This document shows, one piece after another, positions 47,033 to 56,332 of a stretch of DNA of 64,000 bases (the first letter of the stretch is position 1; each line of letters begins with the position of its first letter). The stretch spans positions 30,590 to 94,589 of the forward strand of contig CAMWPM010000002.1 in assembly GCA_947176235.1 (NCBI GenBank), written 5' to 3'. Under the pieces are notes generated by a model. It had not been told where the DNA came from. It ran no database searches and worked only from the letters and a program-made list of their open reading frames with translations. Position numbers and translations under genes: made by a program. This DNA comes from an uncultured Bacteroidales bacterium (GTDB lineage Bacteria; Bacteroidota; Bacteroidia; Bacteroidales; Muribaculaceae).

Positions 47033-50000
47033 ATGGTTATATTTTTCAAAAAAGGTGCCGACCTTGTGACTGCGGTCCAGACCGACCATCAGTTCTCCGA
47101 CACCGAGCTTGAGAAACTGTCATGGCTGCTCGACGGAGCTAAGCCGCTTAAGTCCTCATCCCTCAAGGGCACTTTTGTCGGTCCCCGCAAGGAGATGATA
47201 ACTCCCTGGAGCACCAACGCCGTTGAAATCACCCAGAACATGGGTCTGTCAGGCATCTCCCGCATCGAGCAGTTCTTCCTGCGTCAGTCCGGTGCAGAAT
47301 CCGATCCCCGGTTCGACAAGATGCTGCAGCGTGTCTACAATGGCTTAAACTCCAAAGTTTTCACAGTTGACAAGCAACCGGATGAAATCGTCCATATTGA
47401 CGACATTTCCGCCTACAACGCATCCGAAGGTCTCGCACTGAGCCGTGAGGAGGAGGATTACCTCCGCGCTCTCGCCGACAAACTCGGTCGCCCCCTCACC
47501 GATAGCGAAGTCTTCGGTTTCTCCCAGGTCAATAGTGAGCACTGCCGACACAAGATTTTCAACGGCACCTTCATCATCGACGGCAAGGAGAAGAAAATGT
47601 CGCTCTTCAAATTGATCAAAAAGACCTCTCAGGTCAACCGCAACCGACTTGTCTCAGCATATAAGGATAACGTGGCTTTCGTCAAGGGACCCCGCGTCGA
47701 GCAGTTCGCTCCCGTCAACCCCGATCGTCCCGACTATTTCGAAGTCAAGGATCTCGACACCGTTATCTCGCTCAAGGCTGAGACTCACAATTTCCCCACC
47801 ACCGTCGAGCCATTCAACGGAGCCGCAACAGGCACCGGCGGTGAGATCCGCGACCGCCTCGGCGGCGGTAAGGCATCTCTTCCCATTGCCGGTACTGCCG
47901 TCTACATGACGTCCTACCCGCGCCTCTCCGAGGAGCACCATTGGGAAAAACTCATGGATCCCCGCGCATGGCTCTACCAGACCCCCGCCGACATCCTCAT
48001 CAAGGCATCCAACGGCGCAAGTGATTTCGGCAATAAGTTCGGACAGCCCCTTATCTGCGGCTCACTCCTTACTTTCGAGCACGACGAGAACAATCGCCGC
48101 TACGCCTACGACAAGGTCATCATGCTCGCAGGCGGCGTTGGTTTCGCCGCACGTCGCGACGCCATCAAGGGCGAACCCGTCCCCGGCGAGAAAGTCGTCC
48201 TCATGGGCGGCGACAACTATCGCATCGGCATGGGCGGTGGTGCCGTATCTTCTGTCGAGACAGGTCAGTACGCATCAGGCATCGAGCTCAACGCTGTGCA
48301 GCGTGCCAATCCTGAGATGCAGAAGCGCGTTGCCAACGTGATTCGAGCCCTCGCCGAGAGCGACTCCAATCCCATCGTATCTATCCATGACCATGGTGCC
48401 GGCGGACACCTCAACGCCCTCTCCGAGCTCGTTGAAGCTACCGGCGGACATATTGACCTCGACGCACTCCCCGTCGGCGACTCCACCCTCTCAGCTAAGG
48501 AAATTGTCGGCAACGAAAGCCAGGAACGTATGGGAATGGTAGTTGAGGCAAAGGACATTCCCCTCGTTGAGCGCATTGCACGGCGCGAACGCGCCCCACT
48601 CTACGTTGTCGGAGAGACCACCGGCGACAATAAATTCGTTTTCGAGGATAAGAACGGCGTTAAGCCCATCGACCTTGAGATGGCTGACATGTTCGGCAAC
48701 TCCCCCAAGACGGTAATGACCGACTCAACAGTCGAGCTCCACTACTCCGACCCCGACACTGATCCCGCCAACCTCGACTCCTACCTCCGCGACGTCCTCT
48801 CGCTCGAAGCCGTTGCTTGTAAGGACTGGCTCACCAACAAAGTCGACCGTTCCGTCACCGGACGCATCGCTCGTCAGCAGTGTCAGGGCGAGATTCAGCT
48901 CCCCCTCTCCGACTGTGGTGTGGTAGCTCTCGACTACAACGGGCGTGCAGGTATCGCCACCTCCATCGGTCATGCCCCGCAGGTTGCTCTTGTCGACGCT
49001 GCCCGCGGTTCCGTAATTGCCGTTGCCGAAGCGCTCACCAACATCGTCATGACCCCCATCGCCACCGGACTTAAAGGAATTTCACTCAGCGCCAACTGGA
49101 TGTGGCCCTGCAAGAATCCAGGTGAGGACGCAGCTCTTTACCGTGCCGTTGAGGCTTGCAGTGACTTCGCCTGCGCCCTCGGCATCAACATCCCCACCGG
49201 CAAGGACTCCCTGTCCATGACTCAGAAATACGGCGACGATAAGGTATTTGCTCCCGACACGGTCATTATCTCAGCTGCCGGCGAGGTTTCCGACGTCCGA
49301 AAGACAGTTTCCCCCGTCCTCCAGCCCAAGGATTCCACCTTATATTATATCGACTTCTCCGGCGACGCCATGAAGCTCGGCGGTTCAGCATTTTATCAGA
49401 CTCTCGGTCGCCTCGGTTCCGAAGTCCCCGGAGTCACATCCCCCGAGCAATTCATCGCCACATTCGGAGCCGTGCAGCGTATGGTTCGCAACAAGATGCT
49501 CCTTGCCGCCCACGACGTCTCTGCCGGTGGTCTCGTCACCACTCTTCTTGAGATGACGTTTGGCAACACTCAGGGCGGTATCTCCTTCGACGCCGATGCA
49601 TTCGCAGCTCTCGGTGAGACTGACCTCCTGAAGATTCTCTTCGCCGAAAATCCCGCCCTCGTCATCCAGGTGGCAGCCGCCAAGACTGATCGTGTCGAGG
49701 CAATCCTCCGTGAAGCTGGAGCACGTTACGTAGCAATCGGCACTCCCTGCTCCGAGCGTGTCATCGAGCTTTCACACGCCGGATCACAGCACCTCCTCGG
49801 CATCGACTATCTCCGCGACGTCTGGTTTGCTACAAGCTATCAGCTCGACACACTGCAAAGCGGTAAGGAATGTGCCGCGATGCGCTTCGAGAACTATAAG
49901 AAACAGCCCATCCGTTATCGCTTCCCCTCCAAGTGGAACGGCACTCTCGAATCACACGGTATAGCCCTGCGCCACTCCCGCACCGGCGTCCGCGCTGCAA

Positions 50001-50743
50001 TCATTCGTGAGAAAGGCGTCAACGGCGACCGTGAAATGGCATTCACGCTCTATCTGGCTGGTTTCGACGTCAAGGACGTCCACATGACCGACCTCATGAG
50101 CGGTCGTGAGACTCTTGACGACGTAAATATGATCGTATTCTGCGGAGGATTCTCCAATAGCGACGTCCTCGGCTCTGCCAAAGGCTGGGCTGGCGGATTC
50201 CTCTGGAATGAGACGGCAAAAGAGACCCTTAAGCGATTCTACGCCCGCCCCGACACCCTCTCCCTTGGCATCTGCAACGGTTGTCAGCTCATGATCGAGC
50301 TCAACCTTATCGGGCTGAAGAAACCCACTCGCATGGAGCATAACATTTCCCATAAGTTTGAATCACAGTTCCTCGGTCTCACCATCCCAGCCAACAACAC
50401 CGTCATGTTCTCCTCGCTTGCTGGGACTCGCCTCGGTGTCTGGGTGGCTCACGGCGAGGGACGATTCAACCTTCCCGGAGCGCTTGATCAGTACAATGTT
50501 GTCGCTCGCTACAACTACAGGCAGTACCCCGCCAACCCCAACGGATCCCGTGGTGCCATCGCGGGTCTGGCAAGTGCCGACGGTCGTCACGTAGCCATGA
50601 TGCCCCACCCCGAGCGCGCCATCTTCCCCTGGCAGTGCGGCTACTATCCCTATGCTCGACGCAATGATCAGGTCACCCCGTGGATCGACGCATTCGTCAA
50701 CGCACGAAAGTGGGTTGAGCAACACGCTGGACACAAAAAATAA
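47033..50743 (+). CDS. purL: Phosphoribosylformylglycinamidine synthase, single-chain type
   Basis: 1236 residues from ATG 47033. It converts FGAR to FGAM with glutamine as nitrogen donor in purine synthesis. Synthetase motifs include SQVNSEHCRHKIFNG, ETHNFPTTVEPF and HDHGAGGHLN. The C-terminal class I glutaminase has its nucleophile at Cys1084 in CNGCQL, and later HGEGRF and PHPERAIF for the rest of the triad. Followed after 120 bases by the PurF paralogue. Confidence 0.97.
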   Translation: MVIFFKKGADLVTAVQTDHQFSDTELEKLSWLLDGAKPLKSSSLKGTFVGPRKEMITPWSTNAVEITQNMGLSGISRIEQFFLRQSGAESDPRFDKMLQRVYNGLNSKVFTVDKQPDEIVHIDDISAYNASEGLALSREEEDYLRALADKLGRPLTDSEVFGFSQVNSEHCRHKIFNGTFIIDGKEKKMSLFKLIKKTSQVNRNRLVSAYKDNVAFVKGPRVEQFAPVNPDRPDYFEVKDLDTVISLKAETHNFPTTVEPFNGAATGTGGEIRDRLGGGKASLPIAGTAVYMTSYPRLSEEHHWEKLMDPRAWLYQTPADILIKASNGASDFGNKFGQPLICGSLLTFEHDENNRRYAYDKVIMLAGGVGFAARRDAIKGEPVPGEKVVLMGGDNYRIGMGGGAVSSVETGQYASGIELNAVQRANPEMQKRVANVIRALAESDSNPIVSIHDHGAGGHLNALSELVEATGGHIDLDALPVGDSTLSAKEIVGNESQERMGMVVEAKDIPLVERIARRERAPLYVVGETTGDNKFVFEDKNGVKPIDLEMADMFGNSPKTVMTDSTVELHYSDPDTDPANLDSYLRDVLSLEAVACKDWLTNKVDRSVTGRIARQQCQGEIQLPLSDCGVVALDYNGRAGIATSIGHAPQVALVDAARGSVIAVAEALTNIVMTPIATGLKGISLSANWMWPCKNPGEDAALYRAVEACSDFACALGINIPTGKDSLSMTQKYGDDKVFAPDTVIISAAGEVSDVRKTVSPVLQPKDSTLYYIDFSGDAMKLGGSAFYQTLGRLGSEVPGVTSPEQFIATFGAVQRMVRNKMLLAAHDVSAGGLVTTLLEMTFGNTQGGISFDADAFAALGETDLLKILFAENPALVIQVAAAKTDRVEAILREAGARYVAIGTPCSERVIELSHAGSQHLLGIDYLRDVWFATSYQLDTLQSGKECAAMRFENYKKQPIRYRFPSKWNGTLESHGIALRHSRTGVRAAIIREKGVNGDREMAFTLYLAGFDVKDVHMTDLMSGRETLDDVNMIVFCGGFSNSDVLGSAKGWAGGFLWNETAKETLKRFYARPDTLSLGICNGCQLMIELNLIGLKKPTRMEHNISHKFESQFLGLTIPANNTVMFSSLAGTRLGVWVAHGEGRFNLPGALDQYNVVARYNYRQYPANPNGSRGAIAGLASADGRHVAMMPHPERAIFPWQCGYYPYARRNDQVTPWIDAFVNARKWVEQHAGHKK

Positions 50744-50755
50744 TTACCAATTTTG

Positions 50756-50807
50756 GAAACCTCCTCAACAAGCCCCCGCTCCACGCCTAAGCTTTCGAGA
50801 AGGTTTC
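50756..50807 (+). promoter_or_regulatory. Long imperfect hairpin between purL and the PurF paralogue
   Basis: GAAACCTCCTC (50756-50766) can pair with GAGAAGGTTTC (50797-50807) with one mismatch, followed by a T-rich stretch. It could be a weak terminator or attenuator; no promoter is seen between it and the next ATG. Confidence 0.35.
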
Positions 50808-50863
50808 ATTCTTTTCCGATAAGTCAGTTTCTCTAATTTCTCAAAAAATCAGTTTTCCTTACA

Positions 50864-52282
50864 ATGGGAGGTTTTTTTGGAGTCGCCAAGAGCGACAAAT
50901 GCATCAACGACCTTTTCTATGGCGTTGACTACAACTCACATCTCGGCACAAAGCGCGCCGGCATGGCAACCGTATCTCGCGGTATTTTCACTCGGTCAAT
51001 CCACAACATCGAGAGCTCCTACTTCCGTAACAAATTTGAGGGCGACCTTGAGGAACTCGGTGCTGGTCACAGCGGTATTGGAGTAATATCCGACACCGAC
51101 GCCCAGCCTATCATCCTCAATTGCCATCTTGGCAAATTCGCCATTGTCACGGTAGCTCGCGTCAACAACGTCAACGACCTTGCTTCCATGCTCATGAAGA
51201 AGGGACAGCACTTCTGCGAGCACAGCCACGACATCGTCAATCCCACCGAAGTCGTCGGCACGCTCATCAGTCAGGGCAACGACTGGGTCGACGGCATCAA
51301 CAACGTCTATCGCCACGTCAAGGGCTCCTGCTCAATGCTCCTCCTCCTCGACGACGGATCCATCATCGCCGCACGCGACAAACTCGGTCGCACCCCCATC
51401 ATCCTCGGTCGACACGCCGACGGCAAGGCTTACGCAGCCACATCCGAGACTTGCGCGTTCCCCAACCTCGGCTACGAAATCGACTACAACGTCGGACCCG
51501 GCGAGATCGTCCGGTTCGACGCCAACGGTATCACCCGGCTACAGGCACCACTCGACAAGATGCAGATCTGCGCTTTCCTCTGGACCTACTACGGCTATCC
51601 CCCCTGCGAGTACGAAGGTCGCAACGTTGACGTCATGCGCTACTCTGCCGGTGAGCAGCTTGCTGCCGACGACGACACCGAACTTGATTTCGTCAGCGCA
51701 GTCCCCGATTCCGGCATCGGCATGGCTCTCGGATACGCCTGGGGGAAAAAAGTCCCCTACAAGCGAGGTATCGTAAAGTACACTCCCACATGGCCCCGCA
51801 GCTTCACCCCCAGCACTCAGGAGCGCCGCGAACTTGTGGCTAAGATGAAGCTTATCGCCAACCAGTCGCTTCTCAAGGGCAAGCGCGTAGCTTTCTGCGA
51901 CGACTCTATCGTCCGCGGCACACAGCTCCACGACAATGTCCGCGATCTTCGCGAAGCCGGCATCAAGGAAGTCCATGTACGCATAAGCTGCCCCCCCCTC
52001 ATCTATCCCTGCCGCTTCATCAACTTCACAAGTTCCAAGAGTGACCTTGAACTTATCACTCGCCGTGTTATCGCCGACCTTAACGATGGCGACCACAACC
52101 GCGACCTCGACAAATACGCCACAAAAGGCACTCCCGAGTACAACGCCATGGTCGAGGAAATCCGCAAGCGCCTCGGACTCGACACCCTGCGGTTCAACTC
52201 CATCGACACCATTGTCAACGCTATCGGACTACCCAAGGAACGCATCTGCACCCACTGCTTCGACGGCTCTTCCTGGGATTGA
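50864..52282 (+). CDS. Amidophosphoribosyltransferase paralogue lacking the glutaminase nucleophile
   Basis: 472 residues, PurF-like across its length. The phosphoribosyltransferase half is intact, with the PRPP loop FCDDSIVRGT (344-353) and KYTPTWPRSFTPS. The N-terminal glutaminase half is abnormal: PurF begins MCGIxG with a catalytic Cys, but here it is MGGFFG. The RGQ-type segment reads LGTKRAGMA, and the HNGN glutamine site is replaced. The start is firm: in-frame TAA nine codons upstream. It may use ammonia, make another amino-sugar phosphate or be regulatory. From memory, similar proteins occur in other Bacteroidales. Not named purF because the glutaminase is probably dead. Confidence 0.8.
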   Translation: MGGFFGVAKSDKCINDLFYGVDYNSHLGTKRAGMATVSRGIFTRSIHNIESSYFRNKFEGDLEELGAGHSGIGVISDTDAQPIILNCHLGKFAIVTVARVNNVNDLASMLMKKGQHFCEHSHDIVNPTEVVGTLISQGNDWVDGINNVYRHVKGSCSMLLLLDDGSIIAARDKLGRTPIILGRHADGKAYAATSETCAFPNLGYEIDYNVGPGEIVRFDANGITRLQAPLDKMQICAFLWTYYGYPPCEYEGRNVDVMRYSAGEQLAADDDTELDFVSAVPDSGIGMALGYAWGKKVPYKRGIVKYTPTWPRSFTPSTQERRELVAKMKLIANQSLLKGKRVAFCDDSIVRGTQLHDNVRDLREAGIKEVHVRISCPPLIYPCRFINFTSSKSDLELITRRVIADLNDGDHNRDLDKYATKGTPEYNAMVEEIRKRLGLDTLRFNSIDTIVNAIGLPKERICTHCFDGSSWD

Positions 52283-52326
52283 TTGCCCGTCAGTACTCGT
52301 CTCCGACAGGCTCCGATGCACTTTTT

Positions 52327-52358
52327 TTTGCTGATTGGCAAAATAATACTTATCTTTG
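52327..52358 (+). promoter_or_regulatory. Promoter of etfB-etfA-acyl-CoA dehydrogenase
   Basis: TTTG at 52327-52330 and TATCTTTG at 52351-52358, 23 bases from TTG to TA. Leader of about 70 bases to ATG 52434. Confidence 0.72.
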
Positions 52359-52433
52359 TACGCCTGAAAGTAGGGTTTTCCCGATTTCTGGACACCAATC
52401 GAATATTATCATCCAACAAAACGATACACAATT

Positions 52434-53306
52434 ATGAGTCTTAACATCATTGTGCTCGCAAAGCAGGTGCCCGACACCCGCAATGTGGGTAAAGATGCGA
52501 TGAAAGAGGACGGCACTATCAATCGCGCTGCCCTTCCCGCCATCTTCAATCCCGAGGATCTCAACGCCCTGGAGCAGGCTCTCCGTCTTAAGGACGCTAA
52601 CCCCGGTTCTACCGTTACCTTGTTGACAATGGGTCTTCCCCGTGCTTCCGAGATTATTCGTGAAGCTATCTTCCGTGGTGCCGACGCCGGCATCGTCCTC
52701 ACCGACCGCGCTCTCGGTGGTGCCGACACCCTCGCTACCAGCTACTCCCTCGCTCAGGCTGTCAAGAAGTTCGGCAACTACGACATCATCCTCGGCGGTC
52801 GTCAGGCTATCGACGGCGACACAGCCCAGGTTGGTCCCCAGATCGCCGAAAAGCTCGGCATTCCGCAGGTCACCTATGCCGAGGAAATCCTCGACCTCAA
52901 GGATGGCTTTGTCACCGTTAAGCGCCGTCTCGAGAACGGTGTGGAGACCGTCAAGGCTCCTCTCCCCTGCGTTGTCACAGTCAACGGATCAGCTGCCGAA
53001 TGTCGTCCCCGCAACGCCAAGCGCCTCATGAAGTACAAGCGCGCCGTTTCTCCCAGCGAGAAAGCTAAGCTCACACCCGAGCAGCAGGCATGGATCGACG
53101 CCCGTCCCTACCTCAACCTTCAGGAGTGGGGCGCTGCATTCGTTGAAGCCGATCCCGAGCAGATCGGTCTTCCCGGATCACCCACCAAGGTTAAAGCTAT
53201 CGAGAACGTTGTCTTCACAGCTAAGGAAAGCCGCCGTCTCGACAACGACGACGCTCAGATCGAAGAACTCGTTAAGGAACTCATCACCAACCACACTATC
53301 GGCTAA
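52434..53306 (+). CDS. etfB: Electron transfer flavoprotein beta subunit
   Basis: 290 residues. The family signature GGRQAIDGDTAQVGPQIA binds the nucleotide cofactor. With EtfA it accepts electrons from the acyl-CoA dehydrogenase encoded downstream. Whether this pair is a simple carrier or a bifurcating type cannot be told by eye. Five bases separate it from etfA. Confidence 0.94.
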   Translation: MSLNIIVLAKQVPDTRNVGKDAMKEDGTINRAALPAIFNPEDLNALEQALRLKDANPGSTVTLLTMGLPRASEIIREAIFRGADAGIVLTDRALGGADTLATSYSLAQAVKKFGNYDIILGGRQAIDGDTAQVGPQIAEKLGIPQVTYAEEILDLKDGFVTVKRRLENGVETVKAPLPCVVTVNGSAAECRPRNAKRLMKYKRAVSPSEKAKLTPEQQAWIDARPYLNLQEWGAAFVEADPEQIGLPGSPTKVKAIENVVFTAKESRRLDNDDAQIEELVKELITNHTIG

Positions 53307-53311
53307 TCACA

Positions 53312-54340
53312 ATGACTGACAATAACAACCTTATCGTATATTGCGAGTACGAGGACGGCAAGATTGCCGACGTGAGCCTCGAGCTCCTCACTAAGGGCCG
53401 TGTCCTTGCCGACAAACTCGGCGTTAAGCTCGAAGCCCTCGTCATCGGCGACAAGCTCGACGGTGTCGAAAACCAGATCTTCCCCTACGGCGCCGACGTC
53501 GTTTACAAGGTCGAGGACAAGCGCCTCTATCCCTACACGTCCAACCCCCACGCCGCAGTCCTCATCAACCTCTTCAAGGAGATCAAGCCCCAGATCTGCC
53601 TCATGGGTGCCACATGCATCGGCCGCGACCTTGGTCCCCGTGTTTCATCTTGCCTCCACAGCGGACTCACCGCCGACTGCACCGCGCTTGAGATTGGCGA
53701 TCACACCGACCCCAAGACCGGCAAGAGCTACACCGACCTCCTCTATCAGATTCGTCCCGCTTTCGGCGGCAACATCGTGGCTACTATCGTCAACCCCGAG
53801 TGCCGTCCACAGATGGCAACCGTGCGCGAAGGCGTCATGAAGAAAGAGATCCTCAACCCCGACCATAAAGGCGAAGTCATCAACCTCGACCCCAAGAAAT
53901 ATGTCGACGACACCGACTTCGTGGTTGAGATCATCGACCGCCACATCGAGAAGAGCAAAGTCAACATCAAGAATTCCCCCATCATCGTTGCCGGCGGCTA
54001 CGGCGTAGGAAGCAAGGAGAACTTCCAGCTCCTCCACGATCTCGCTGCCACTCTCGGTGGTGAAGTTGGAGCATCCCGTGCTGCTGTCGACGCTGGATTC
54101 ACCGACCACGATCGTCAGATTGGTCAGACCGGTGTCACCGTACGTCCGAAGCTCTACATCGCTTGCGGCATATCCGGTCAGATCCAGCACATCGCCGGCA
54201 TGCAGGAAAGCTCTATCATCATCTCCATCAACAACGATCCCAACGCCCCCATCAACTCGATCGCTGACTACGTGATCACGGGCAACCTCGAGGATGTTGT
54301 GCCCAAGCTCATCAAGTATTACAAGAAAAATTCCAAGTAA
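53312..54340 (+). CDS. etfA: Electron transfer flavoprotein alpha subunit
   Basis: 342 residues. The C-terminal FAD-binding domain has GGEVGASRAAVDAGF, RQIGQTGVTVRPKLYIACGISG and INNDPNAPI, all conserved in EtfA. It forms the heterodimer with EtfB. No N-terminal ferredoxin-like domain. The gap to the acyl-CoA dehydrogenase gene is 64 bases. Confidence 0.95.
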   Translation: MTDNNNLIVYCEYEDGKIADVSLELLTKGRVLADKLGVKLEALVIGDKLDGVENQIFPYGADVVYKVEDKRLYPYTSNPHAAVLINLFKEIKPQICLMGATCIGRDLGPRVSSCLHSGLTADCTALEIGDHTDPKTGKSYTDLLYQIRPAFGGNIVATIVNPECRPQMATVREGVMKKEILNPDHKGEVINLDPKKYVDDTDFVVEIIDRHIEKSKVNIKNSPIIVAGGYGVGSKENFQLLHDLAATLGGEVGASRAAVDAGFTDHDRQIGQTGVTVRPKLYIACGISGQIQHIAGMQESSIIISINNDPNAPINSIADYVITGNLEDVVPKLIKYYKKNSK

Positions 54341-54404
54341 TTCTCTATCGGGCTTCTAAATTAAAGCACTTTCACATCTCTCGAATCAGATTTTATTAAG
54401 AAAA

Positions 54405-56114
54405 ATGGCAAACTTTTATACCGACAATCCCGATCTGAAGCTTCACCTCAGCCACCCCCTGATGCAGAAGATCGTCGAGCTCAAGGAGCGCAACTTCACC
54501 GAGGCAGAAAAGTACGATTATGCCCCCCTCAACTATGAGGACGCTATCGACAACTATGATAAAGTCCTCGAAATCGTAGGTGACCTCTGCGGCACCACTA
54601 TCGCTGACAACGCTGAAAGCGTCGACCACCAGGGTCCCCACGTGGAGAAAGGCCGTGTTATCTATGCCGACGGCACTCAGACCAACCTCGAGGCTTGCCG
54701 CAAGGCAGGTCTCATGGGCATGGCTATGCCCCGCCGATTCGGTGGTCTCAACTTCCCCATCACCCCCTACATCATGGCTGCCGACATCGTCAGCCGCGCC
54801 GACACCGGTTTTGAGAACCTCTGGGGTCTTCAGGACTGCGCCGAGACGCTCTACGAATTTGGCAACGACGATCAGCGCGAGCGTTTTATTCCCCGCGTTT
54901 GTGCCGGCGAGACAATGTCAATGGACCTCACCGAGCCCGACGCCGGTTCCGACCTCCAGTCCGTAATGCTTAAGGCAACTGAGCAGCCCGACGGCACTTG
55001 GCGCCTCAACGGTGTGAAGCGATTCATCACCAACGGCGACTCCGACATTCACCTTGTCCTTGCCCGTTCCGAGGATGGCACTAAGGACGGTCGTGGTCTC
55101 TCCATGTTCATCTACGACAAGCGCGATGGCGGTGTTGACGTTCGTCGCATTGAGAATAAGATGGGTATCAAGGGATCCCCCACCTGCGAGCTCACCTACA
55201 AGAATGCTAAAGCCGAGCTCTGCGGCTCCCGCCGTCTCGGCCTTATCAAATATGTGATGGCTCTCATGAATGGCGCACGTCTCGGCATTGCTGCACAGTC
55301 CGTCGGCGTTAGCGAGATCGCCTATCGCGAAGCCCTCGCTTACGCCCGTGAGCGCAAGCAGTTCGGCAAGGCAATCATCGAATTCCCCGCTGTTTTCGAG
55401 ATGCTTTCCGTTATGAAGGCTAAACTTGACGCCTCCCGCGCGCTCCTTTACGAGACCGCCCGCTACGTCGACATGTACAAAGTCTACGAGGACATCGCAC
55501 GCGAGCGCAGCCTCACCGCCGAAGAGCGTGCCGAGATGAAGAAATACAATCGTCTCGCCGACGCCTGCACTCCTCTCGTTAAGGGTCTCGCCAGCGAATA
55601 TTGCAACCAGAACGCCTACGACTGCATCCAGATCCATGGTGGTTCAGGCTTCATGAAGGACTACGCTTGCGAGCGCGTTTACCGTGACGCACGCATCACC
55701 TCCATCTACGAAGGCACCACACAGCTGCAGGTTGTTGCCGCAATCCGCCACGTCACCACCGGCACCTACCGTCAGCTCATGGACTTGTACGCCGAAATGG
55801 AAGTTTCCGAAGAACTCATGCCCGTCAAGGAGCAGCTCCTCAAACTCATGGAGCTTTACTCAGCGGCTGTCGCAAAAGTCAACGAAGCTGCCGATCCCCA
55901 GTACACCGACTTCATGGCTCGTCGCCTCGTCGAGATGGCTGGCAACATCATCATGACATGGCTCCTTGTCACCGACGCTTCCCGTTACGGTTCCGCATCA
56001 ATGGCTAAGAGCGCCAAAGTCTACGGTAAGATGGCTCAGGCTGAAGTCGAGAAGCACTCCGACTTCATCGCCAACTTTGCCCCCGATCAGGTCGAAATCT
56101 ACAAGGAAGCTTGA
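54405..56114 (+). CDS. Acyl-CoA dehydrogenase, long form
   Basis: 569 residues, longer than the ~380 of classic enzymes, with an extra C-terminal helical domain of about 120 residues. Signature segments are MDLTEPDAGSDLQ, GVKRFITNGDSD and the catalytic Glu436 in SIYEGTTQ. It oxidises, or in reverse reduces, an acyl-CoA using FAD, with EtfBA as electron partner. No thiolase or enoyl-CoA hydratase lies nearby, so the acyl chain is unknown. Ends at a strong terminator. Confidence 0.93.
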   Translation: MANFYTDNPDLKLHLSHPLMQKIVELKERNFTEAEKYDYAPLNYEDAIDNYDKVLEIVGDLCGTTIADNAESVDHQGPHVEKGRVIYADGTQTNLEACRKAGLMGMAMPRRFGGLNFPITPYIMAADIVSRADTGFENLWGLQDCAETLYEFGNDDQRERFIPRVCAGETMSMDLTEPDAGSDLQSVMLKATEQPDGTWRLNGVKRFITNGDSDIHLVLARSEDGTKDGRGLSMFIYDKRDGGVDVRRIENKMGIKGSPTCELTYKNAKAELCGSRRLGLIKYVMALMNGARLGIAAQSVGVSEIAYREALAYARERKQFGKAIIEFPAVFEMLSVMKAKLDASRALLYETARYVDMYKVYEDIARERSLTAEERAEMKKYNRLADACTPLVKGLASEYCNQNAYDCIQIHGGSGFMKDYACERVYRDARITSIYEGTTQLQVVAAIRHVTTGTYRQLMDLYAEMEVSEELMPVKEQLLKLMELYSAAVAKVNEAADPQYTDFMARRLVEMAGNIIMTWLLVTDASRYGSASMAKSAKVYGKMAQAEVEKHSDFIANFAPDQVEIYKEA

Positions 56115-56179
56115 GCCTTCAGGTCTCACCTGTGATAATTTGATTAATTTTTTCTATACATAAGCAGTAAAATTTCTGA

Positions 56180-56214
56180 CTCCGGATGCTGTGAAGCACC
56201 CGGAGTTTTTTTTT
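56180..56214 (+). terminator. Terminator after the acyl-CoA dehydrogenase gene
   Basis: An 11-position stem (56180-56190 with 56195-56205, one mismatch), GTGA loop, and T9. The T run overlaps the panC -33 box. Confidence 0.9.
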
Positions 56215-56242
56215 GATGTTCCACCAAAAGTTATTACCTTTG
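56212..56242 (+). promoter_or_regulatory. Promoter of panC
   Basis: TTTG at 56212-56215, embedded in the preceding terminator's T run, and TACCTTTG at 56235-56242, 22 bases apart. Leader of about 87 bases. Confidence 0.68.
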
Positions 56243-56332
56243 CACGATAAAATGGCACTCCGCCACGGAGCTGGATCACCACGCTGTTTCCTCCCCGGCG
56301 ACGCTGCCTGTAAATTTTTCTTGCTGATTAGA

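Noticed and set aside
50773..50863. A missed upstream start that would restore MCGI in the PurF paralogue
   Set aside because: An in-frame TAA nine codons before the ATG closes the frame, and no Cys-Gly-Ile sequence is encoded nearby.
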